NCBI GenBank assembly: GCA_024330925.1 | Contig: JANDJK010000001.1 | Span: forward strand, 26,645 to 90,644 | Direction: 5' to 3' | Origin: Nitrospira sp. | Lineage (GTDB): Bacteria > Nitrospirota > Nitrospiria > Nitrospirales > Nitrospiraceae | Length of the DNA: 64,000 bases | Notes under the pieces: generated by a model | Seen by the model: only the letters and a program-made list of their open reading frames with translations | What the model was told of the DNA's origin: nothing | Database searches by the model: none | In this document: positions 44,944 to 52,181 of the stretch, piece after piece | Numbering within the stretch: position 1 is the first letter of the stretch | How the letters are laid out: the number at the start of each line of letters is the position of its first letter | Position numbers and translations under genes: made by a program

Positions 44944-45698
44944 GTCAGGTACCCCTCTGCCAAAGTCACCAGCGATGGCATGATAGAGGAGTGGGATAAG
45001 TCCCCCAAAACCACGGATCGTTCACCTCCGATCGGGGAGCAGCCGATTCTCCTCGGTGTTGCTCAGTGGGAGCAAGATCATTGACAAGACCCTGGGCGAG
45101 ACGAAACGGCCCTGGTGGCTTGGTTTCTGGCGGTTTATGAGTATTGGTGTGTTCCAGGACAATATGAAGACCACTATGAAGACTTGATCGAGGTTGGAGA
45201 GGTAATTGGTTGTCGAGCAAGGAACCATCACCCATGTAGAAAAGCAGCTCTACACGATCAACTGGTTACGCTGAGAGCCGATCTCGGCTTGCGAGGGGAG
45301 AATCGACTCTCTGATCACAGAGTATGTGTGCTCTTACGCAGCAGTGGCTGTAGGACTCCGACGAAACGTTGTGTAGGGGAGAGCCGTTCAGTGGCTCACG
45401 GCGTGCTGTCGTGTTGCGCGGAAAAAATTTTTCTGGGGACACCGCTCACTCTTGCGAAATCGCAAACGGGCTTCTCGACGAGGCATTGAGCGGAAAAAGC
45501 GTTCTTGGAGAGTGTGCTACACGACGATCTCATGCTCGGAAGGGAAAGACCGATCGCCCAATCGTTCCCCCACTGATGCTTGGTCCCAACTCGCTTCCCT
45601 TCCGCATCATTAGCATCCTACGGCATTATGAGGGACGTTGTGCGTCTTGTGACCACCCGTCCGTTCTTCCCCTACGTTCGTCGCGGGGCGTACTCGTT

Positions 45699-45773
45699 TT
45701 ATGGCGACAAGGTTTTATACAGTATGCCTACTATTAGTGTGATCCCAATCACACTGAATACTACGACTGCCAT
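45699..45773 (-). CDS. Candidate 24-aa single-TM micropeptide MAVVVFSVIGITLIVGILYKTLSP
   Basis: Minus-strand AAGGAGGGGATTAGCAATG then 24 hydrophobic codons and TAA; below ORF-track size cutoff. Confidence 0.4.
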   Translation of the reverse strand: MAVVVFSVIGITLIVGILYKTLSP

Positions 45774-45836
45774 TGCTAATCCCCTCCTTCAAAGCCTCTT
45801 ACCACTCTAACAGCTATCGATGAACGTTCTATGATG

Positions 45837-45862
45837 AAATCATGAAGAATTCTTCATGATTT
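45837..45862. repeat. Perfect 26-bp palindrome AAATCATGAAGAATTCTTCATGATTT
   Basis: Sequence equals its own reverse complement. Confidence 0.95.
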
Positions 45863-45995
45863 GGCAGGAGAGGGAGGAAGAAAGGCAAGAAGCCTGTCCA
45901 ATGTTGGCGCCCAAATTCATTCCCATGAGTGGGGAAACCATTGAAAATGGCGGAGGAAATCCGATGGTCTACCGATACAGGTTCGCGGTTGCTCG

Positions 45996-47486
45996 CTACT
46001 GGTGGGAATACCAGCGGTAGCCCTTGGCGTCAGTGAATCGTGGCTTGGAAAGTCCGCCGGGCTTTTCTAGCAAAAGGACTTTGAAGTCGAAGAGATTGAA
46101 CCAAGCTGGGTCTGCCACGGCGTGATAGTGGCAGCCCTGAAGCTTGGGGAGCATATCCCCTAAGGCCTGTCGTAACTCTGGCTCGGTGTAGGCCTTGACG
46201 GTGAAGGGTTTGTTTAGCATTTCGCAGAATCGCCGGATGGTGTATACCGCTCCGGTACAGAGCACTTTTGTGTCTGGCTTGATGGCCAGAAATTGAGGCA
46301 GCGAGAGATACTGTTCCTGAAAGCCCAGCCAGCGGATTACCTGTCGTAAGTGAGTATACTGCACTTCGTACTCCGTATGACCGGGCAGCCTGACTGGATG
46401 GGGCCACCCGCGATCGATGCCGAATTCCGAGAGAAACGCCCGTCCGCCCGGCTTGAGCACCCGCCAAAGCTCCGCAACAAAGCGGATGGGGCCCAAGTTA
46501 AAAATGACGGGGTCTGGTAGATCAGACCCTAGGGGAATGCGGGCACGCCTAATCCAGTCGAGTGCCTCCTGATGTTGCGGTGTGTTCCCTTTGCCGGACG
46601 CAAGTTCTTCGCGAGACAACAGGACCGGTGTCATGTCGGCCATGTTTTCATTGTCGATTACTAGGTCAATTGACTGGTCTGTGAACGGCAAGGCCTCGGC
46701 ATCGGCTCTGGTGCCCACCGCTATCCATCCACCTTCGGCGGCTCGGCTGATCTGCAAGTGCAGGAACGCTCTGGTCAGGTCTAACGAGATATAGCGAACC
46801 GACCGTTTTTCAAACGGTAACAGCTCCTGACCTAGGCCTTGTGCCACATATCCCAGTCCTCCGCCTATTTCCAGGATCATGCTGGGTTTGGGAGAAAACC
46901 ATCCCAGACGGCGGAGTTGCCGCATGAGGAGGCGGCCGTATGTCAAGCCTCCAAGGACCTCGCTGGGTTCACGGAACAGGTGTGATACGGTCGTTTCAAT
47001 CAGGTCAAAATGACGATCATCCTCGTGAGGGTCTCCAAGTTCATAACGATGAAAGTGATCGAGATGATCTTCCCCTTCGAATTCGTGTTGCCCCGACCAC
47101 CGATCCCGAACCCGTTGGAGTAGGAGATCCCATCGAGCCGAGTGTCGATGGCCACCTGGTGGTGCTGAGCCATAGAAACAGAGCGAATAATTGGGGGTTG
47201 CCCATCGTTCCAGGTGCCATCGTCCTAGCTGGCCGTCAGGACCGCAGACCTTGGTACCGTACTGCTCAAGCAGCGCACCGACAGTGGTATGGCCGTTCAT
47301 AGCGGAGAGCATGGCGATGCCTGTTTGGTTCAATCGAATGATGGGCAGATGGTCGTCAAGCGGCGCAACCCACACTTCGTCACGGCGATGGTGATAGGTC
47401 ACCAAGTCGGGAACGCGCCAGGCGAAGAGATGAAGCGTGTCGCCAGTCAGTGGGAGTGGTTCTGGAAGGGGGGCCACTGATTTCAT
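45996..47486 (-). CDS. PqqD-like domain + class I SAM methyltransferase
   Basis: PIIRLNQTGIAMLSAMNGHTTVGALLEQYG then MILEIGGGLGYVAQGLGQ and WRVLKPGGRAFLSEFG. Confidence 0.7.
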   Translation of the reverse strand: MKSVAPLPEPLPLTGDTLHLFAWRVPDLVTYHHRRDEVWVAPLDDHLPIIRLNQTGIAMLSAMNGHTTVGALLEQYGTKVCGPDGQLGRWHLERWATPNYSLCFYGSAPPGGHRHSARWDLLLQRVRDRWSGQHEFEGEDHLDHFHRYELGDPHEDDRHFDLIETTVSHLFREPSEVLGGLTYGRLLMRQLRRLGWFSPKPSMILEIGGGLGYVAQGLGQELLPFEKRSVRYISLDLTRAFLHLQISRAAEGGWIAVGTRADAEALPFTDQSIDLVIDNENMADMTPVLLSREELASGKGNTPQHQEALDWIRRARIPLGSDLPDPVIFNLGPIRFVAELWRVLKPGGRAFLSEFGIDRGWPHPVRLPGHTEYEVQYTHLRQVIRWLGFQEQYLSLPQFLAIKPDTKVLCTGAVYTIRRFCEMLNKPFTVKAYTEPELRQALGDMLPKLQGCHYHAVADPAWFNLFDFKVLLLEKPGGLSKPRFTDAKGYRWYSHQ

Positions 47487-47540
47487 GATAGGCAAGGGCA
47501 GCCTACAAGAAGGTGGCCTGGGTGCGCAAGAGGGAACACT

Positions 47541-47930
47541 TTATAAATGGGATGGCTCAACTTGAGCGTCCATGACGATCACGAGACCCCTCATGATGGG
47601 ATGGATACGGCAATAGTATGGATATTGTCCGGAAGGCAAACCGGGGATAGTAAACTCTCCTCCTGGAGGAACGGGGCCGGAGTCAAACAGACAGTGTTGC
47701 TGGTCTTCCGTACAGCCGTTGTGGGTGACGGTATGGTGTGTGGGCGTGAGATTGTCCCATCTGATGGGAGTGCCGCTGGAGACCGTCGCGGAAACGGGGA
47801 TGTAGTAGGGTGAGCTGTCTTCCATCCTGATATGCATGGGGTGGGAAGCATCAGTGGGGAGCCCCCGCGACACCGTCTCCGCCATCCCAACGCCCGCTAT
47901 TACGAGGCTGACGAACCATAGCCACTTCAT
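47541..47930 (-). CDS. Secreted cupredoxin (type 1 copper protein)
   Basis: Signal peptide; THHTVTHNG and YYCRIHPIM Cys/His/Met ligand motif. Confidence 0.85.
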   Translation of the reverse strand: MKWLWFVSLVIAGVGMAETVSRGLPTDASHPMHIRMEDSSPYYIPVSATVSSGTPIRWDNLTPTHHTVTHNGCTEDQQHCLFDSGPVPPGGEFTIPGLPSGQYPYYCRIHPIMRGLVIVMDAQVEPSHL

Positions 47931-48315
47931 GCATCACCTCATTGATGATGACAACAATCACATGTCCTCAAAACGGTTTGGTATATGTTGTCGGACTCCA
48001 CAATAATAAGAGCGGAAAGGCTGGTGAAGGATTCACCGTGCGATCAACGCGAGCTGTTGTGAATCTTAACACGGACACCTTTTAAAAGAAGGATCCGTTG
48101 CTGGCAGTAGCTGGGGAAGCTAGCAGACATGGTCGCGCAGCGTATCCGTATCATGGAGCGGCCCTTAAGCATGTTTGGCAAGATTGTGCTACAGAACGGG
48201 CCGAAGAGAGAACTAGTTGCAAGGGCCTATTCGTTCATGCTAGATGGTGACCATCAATCCGTGATCCTGTCACAGGCAGGCGTATAGGGGGACGATGACA
48301 ACCAGGAGGACGACG

Positions 48316-48828
48316 ATGGCGAAGATGGTGAAGAAAAAAGCCACTCCTACGAAAGCCAGAGCAAAGAAAACCGCGGCCAAAAAGAAGGCTACTACTGTAT
48401 CTAAGAAGAGCGCGGCCCCGAAAGCGGTTAAAAAGAGTGCGGCTGTCGCGAAAAGAGTCGCTCACAAAGCAGCGACTACGAAATCCACCAAGAAATCCCC
48501 CAAGAAATCCACCAAGCGGCCTGCCAAGAAGTCTGTCCAGAAAGCTCCCGTTGAATCCGCAGCTTCCGCGGCGCCCGCAGCCAAGGAGGCGGTGACGGAG
48601 GAGCGAGCACCTCGCACAACGCCAGCCGACTCTTCGGTGGAGCCTCGGGACATTGAGCGCGAGATCGATTTGGATGACGATCTGGTCGATGAAGAGTTAG
48701 AGGATATCGAGGGTGAGCTGGATAATGAAATGGACGAAGGTCTCGGCCTTGATGATGAAGACGGCGACGAGTTCTTAGAAAAAGAAAGCCTGCTGAACGG
48801 CGATGATGATTATCGGGATGATGAGTAA
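48316..48828 (+). CDS. Histone H1-like Lys/Ala-rich protein with acidic tail
   Basis: MAKMVKKKATPTKARAKKTAAKKKATT... then DLDDDLVDEELEDIEGELDNEMDEG... Confidence 0.75.
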   Translation: MAKMVKKKATPTKARAKKTAAKKKATTVSKKSAAPKAVKKSAAVAKRVAHKAATTKSTKKSPKKSTKRPAKKSVQKAPVESAASAAPAAKEAVTEERAPRTTPADSSVEPRDIEREIDLDDDLVDEELEDIEGELDNEMDEGLGLDDEDGDEFLEKESLLNGDDDYRDDE

Positions 48829-49079
48829 AATGACAGGGGCCGCGATGGATGATGTCACACCCCATTAGGGCTGATTCTATGAGGTAACTGGAAGAAAGGG
48901 GTGCGTGCCTGCTTGATGAACTGGTAGGAAGAAGGCCCCTCGATTTCGTTACCGTCTCCTGCCCCCAAAATCCGCAGAGTTTTGTCCGATAATCCGAAGG
49001 TGCTTCCTGTCCTGCCAGGTCTCTAGCTGTGAAGCCGTCGCGTGTGCGAGTGTGTTTGCTCACCAGCGGGAAGTGGATC

Positions 49080-50246
49080 ATGGCAATAATGCAAGGAAGA
49101 TCGATCGTGAGCCGACGGCTCTGCTTTCTTGTGCCATTGATGGTCCGGTTGATGATTGCAATGACCGGAATGATTGGATGGCTTCTTGCAGAGCCTGCAA
49201 TGACCGGAGCCGTGCTTGCCGGAGGGACGTGCTCCGTCGAAATGTCCGAATCCGAATCATTGGGCGGAGCAGGATTTGTCAAACGATTGTCCTCAACCTG
49301 CACGCAACAAGAACGGGAGAGGGAAGTAGTTGAGGCGGCAGCCATTCTTAAAGCGATGGCCCAGGGGCTGTCGGTTGAGTTGGTCGGTGTGATTGTCCGA
49401 GGCGATCTGAGTTTGGACTATTTGCCGGTCCTACACGATTCCACTCCCGTTGCTGGTCGAGCTGGTGCCGGGCCAGGTGAGAGGCGAGGACAGGAGTCGG
49501 TGGAGAGGGTAGAGCAACGACGGGTCCGTGGCTCCCTGACTATGAAGGATTCGGTTTTAGAAGGAGCGGTCCTCCACCGCTCTACTCGTGGGATGCTGTT
49601 GTTCGAAAAGCCGGTTGATTTTCGAGGAACCGTTTTTCAAAAAGATGTCGATCTTTCGCGGTCGGTTTTTCAGGAAGAGATTCGGCTTTCGAGAGCGACG
49701 TTCAAGGGGGAGACCTATTTTGTTCAAGGGGCGTTCGTGAAGGGGATGGAGTGTCAAGAGACAACGTTCGGCCCCCGCACCCGGTTCTATCGTTCCACCT
49801 TTCGGGGGACGGTCGATTGTGCGGGAGCTCTCTTTGATGGCATGGCTGAATTGTTGGAGGTGACGTTTGAGGAAAAGAGCGTCTTTGAGCGGGCCAGGTT
49901 TGGGTCGGGGACTGGTTTTTCCGGTAGTCGGTTCTGGCGAGACGCGAATTTTCGAGATGCGATTTTTAGTCGGGACACGTATTTTACCCATTGTGACTTT
50001 GAAGGGACCACCATCTTTTCCGGCGCCCAATTTTTAGCGACAGCGGACTTTTCAGAAGCTGTATTCCGACAGCCGGATGATTTGGTCAAGGCGCGGTTTG
50101 ATGTATCGCCGGTGGTCACCGGTGCAAGGAGAATTGCAGCGCCGTCATCGGCATCAGCTTCCCAATCGGCAGTTGGCTCCTACGTCGTGACCGTTGTCTG
50201 TCTGGCATTGGCTGTGGTGCTGGTGGTCTATGCCTGGAAGCTCTAA
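49080..50246 (+). CDS. Pentapeptide-repeat-like protein with N- and C-terminal hydrophobic segments
   Basis: F-x9-F periodicity: VDFRGTVFQKDVDLSRSVFQEEIRLSRATFKGETYF... Confidence 0.7.
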   Translation: MAIMQGRSIVSRRLCFLVPLMVRLMIAMTGMIGWLLAEPAMTGAVLAGGTCSVEMSESESLGGAGFVKRLSSTCTQQEREREVVEAAAILKAMAQGLSVELVGVIVRGDLSLDYLPVLHDSTPVAGRAGAGPGERRGQESVERVEQRRVRGSLTMKDSVLEGAVLHRSTRGMLLFEKPVDFRGTVFQKDVDLSRSVFQEEIRLSRATFKGETYFVQGAFVKGMECQETTFGPRTRFYRSTFRGTVDCAGALFDGMAELLEVTFEEKSVFERARFGSGTGFSGSRFWRDANFRDAIFSRDTYFTHCDFEGTTIFSGAQFLATADFSEAVFRQPDDLVKARFDVSPVVTGARRIAAPSSASASQSAVGSYVVTVVCLALAVVLVVYAWKL

Positions 50247-50300
50247 AGTAGGCTGGCACCCGGCTTGCTCACTACACCGGGTGCTGGTATAACGAGCGCC

Positions 50301-51095
50301 ATGAGCCGTTCGCCTGAGACCGAGCACCAGACTGAGCTGTCCTATCACGTCCGCATCGAGAATTTCGAAGGGCCGGTGGATTTGTTGCTTCACCTTATTA
50401 AAAAGAATCAAATCAACATTTACGACATTCCGATTGCGCTCATCACGAAACAGTACCTGGAATACATTGAGGCAATGAAGACATTGAACCTCACCGTGGC
50501 AGGGGATTTTTTAGTCATGGCTGCGACCTTGTTGCAGATCAAGTCCAAGATGCTGTTGCCTGTTGAAGAGAAAGAGGGCGATGAAGAGGACGGGCCTGAT
50601 CCGCGCGAAGAGTTGGTGCGACGGCTGTTGGAATACAAGGCATACAAGGAGGCGGCCTCTCACCTGAATGAACGGGAGAACATGTGGCAGGAGATGTTCG
50701 TCCGTGGGATGACGACGCCAGGGGACTCGGTGACGGAGGAGCTTGCATTGGAACAGGTTTCGCTGTTCGACTTGGTAGACGCTCTTCACAAGATTCTTGC
50801 CCGTGGTTCTGGAAAAAAGCTTATCGAGATTGTACCTGATCATCTGACGGTGCGGGATCGCATGAACAAGATCTTGGAACGGCTCGAAGCTAAAGAGTCC
50901 GTTGCGTTTGAGGAACTGTTTGAACCAGCCAGTCATCGGCTTGTCGTGATCGTCACCTTCTTGGCGTTGTTGGAACTGATCCGACTGCGGGTAGCACGGG
51001 TCTTTCAGGCGAGCCTGTTTGGACCAATTTGGGTATCGCGGGCCTTTTCGTTGATTCCGGATCCGGCCGAGATGGACACTGGCCATATCGAATAA
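50301..51095 (+). CDS. scpA: Segregation and condensation protein A
   Basis: YHVRIENFEGPVDLLLHLIKKNQINIYDIPIALITKQYLEYI. Confidence 0.94.
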   Translation: MSRSPETEHQTELSYHVRIENFEGPVDLLLHLIKKNQINIYDIPIALITKQYLEYIEAMKTLNLTVAGDFLVMAATLLQIKSKMLLPVEEKEGDEEDGPDPREELVRRLLEYKAYKEAASHLNERENMWQEMFVRGMTTPGDSVTEELALEQVSLFDLVDALHKILARGSGKKLIEIVPDHLTVRDRMNKILERLEAKESVAFEELFEPASHRLVVIVTFLALLELIRLRVARVFQASLFGPIWVSRAFSLIPDPAEMDTGHIE

Positions 51096-51112
51096 GAGGG
51101 AACGTTGTCGTC

Positions 51113-51988
51113 ATGATGGGTGAAATGAGTTGTGACAGACAGGGGTCGGTGGATGAGCCCAAACGTGACGTTTTGACGCCGGCGCCTCCGGTGATCGGGC
51201 AGGAGGAGTTAACGGGCATTGTGGAGGCGCTGTTGTTTGCGTCTCATGAGCCGGTGTCGCTTCAACGGTTGGTGGCGGTGATTGGGGATGTCACAAAGGC
51301 CGAAGTAGCGGAAGCGCTCAAGCGGCTAGGAGACAAGTTAGCCGGTGACGGTCGCGGAATCTGCCTCGTCGAGGTAGCCGGTGGATTTCGATTAGTCACC
51401 AAGCCGCAGTATGCCTCCTGGGTCAAACGATTGGACAAGTCGAAGGCGTCAATGAAACTTTCCCGCTCGGCGCTGGAATCGTTGGCCATCATTGCGTACA
51501 AGCAACCAATTGTGAAGGCGGAGATCGAGGAAATTCGGGGGGTAGAGACGTCCGGTGTGGTACGGACACTGTTGGAACGGAAGCTGGTGCGGATTGTCGG
51601 GCGTAAGGAGGTACCGGGGCGGCCTATCATGTATGGAACCACCAAGTATTTTCTTGAGCATTTTGGGTTGAAGGACCTTTCAGAATTACCGCCGCTGCGG
51701 GAGTTCAAAGAGTTGGGCGAGTCTGAGCAGGTGGCTCTTCCGTTGAATGGGACCGAAGCCGTTGCGGGCAACTTGGCTGAGGGGGAGAAGGTACGCAAGG
51801 TTGCCCTGTCCGTGCTGGGGGACCAGGCTGATGCCAATTTCCCCACGAGCGCTATGGGCAAAACGATCGAGAAACAATCAGAGGAAAAGAGGAGGCTGCT
51901 TACCTCTGCCGACGCCGAGGTGCGTGCAGGGTGTACGGATGAACCAGTTGAACAGGACGAGCCTGTTGAACAGCCTTTGATGAACTAG
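51113..51988 (+). CDS. scpB: Segregation and condensation protein B
   Basis: LTGIVEALLFASHEPVSLQRL...SRSALESLAIIAYKQPIVKAEIEEIRGV. Confidence 0.94.
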   Translation: MMGEMSCDRQGSVDEPKRDVLTPAPPVIGQEELTGIVEALLFASHEPVSLQRLVAVIGDVTKAEVAEALKRLGDKLAGDGRGICLVEVAGGFRLVTKPQYASWVKRLDKSKASMKLSRSALESLAIIAYKQPIVKAEIEEIRGVETSGVVRTLLERKLVRIVGRKEVPGRPIMYGTTKYFLEHFGLKDLSELPPLREFKELGESEQVALPLNGTEAVAGNLAEGEKVRKVALSVLGDQADANFPTSAMGKTIEKQSEEKRRLLTSADAEVRAGCTDEPVEQDEPVEQPLMN

Positions 51989-52139
51989 CGAGGCAGAGAC
52001 AAGTCTGTGGAGGAAAGGTGCTTGCCGCGACGCTTCTTCAAGCATGGCAAGAGGTAGCTCGCACGTTTCTTGACTCTCTTTGCAGCCGTTTGTTAGATTG
52101 ACCAATCCATTTCCACGTCATTGAAACAACCCATATTCT

Positions 52140-52160
52140 CGTGAGGAGAATCTCCTCACG
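52140..52160 (+). promoter_or_regulatory. Hairpin/inverted repeat CGTGAGGAG-AAT-CTCCTCACG just upstream of the NHL gene
   Basis: 9-bp perfect inverted repeat with 3-nt centre. Confidence 0.6.
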
Positions 52161-52181
52161 TTCCATGAGGTGATCGCAGTG

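Noticed and set aside
48001-48040. Small GGTGAA-GGA-TTCACC inverted repeat
   Set aside because: Six-base arms are expected by chance in 64 kb and there is no clear context.
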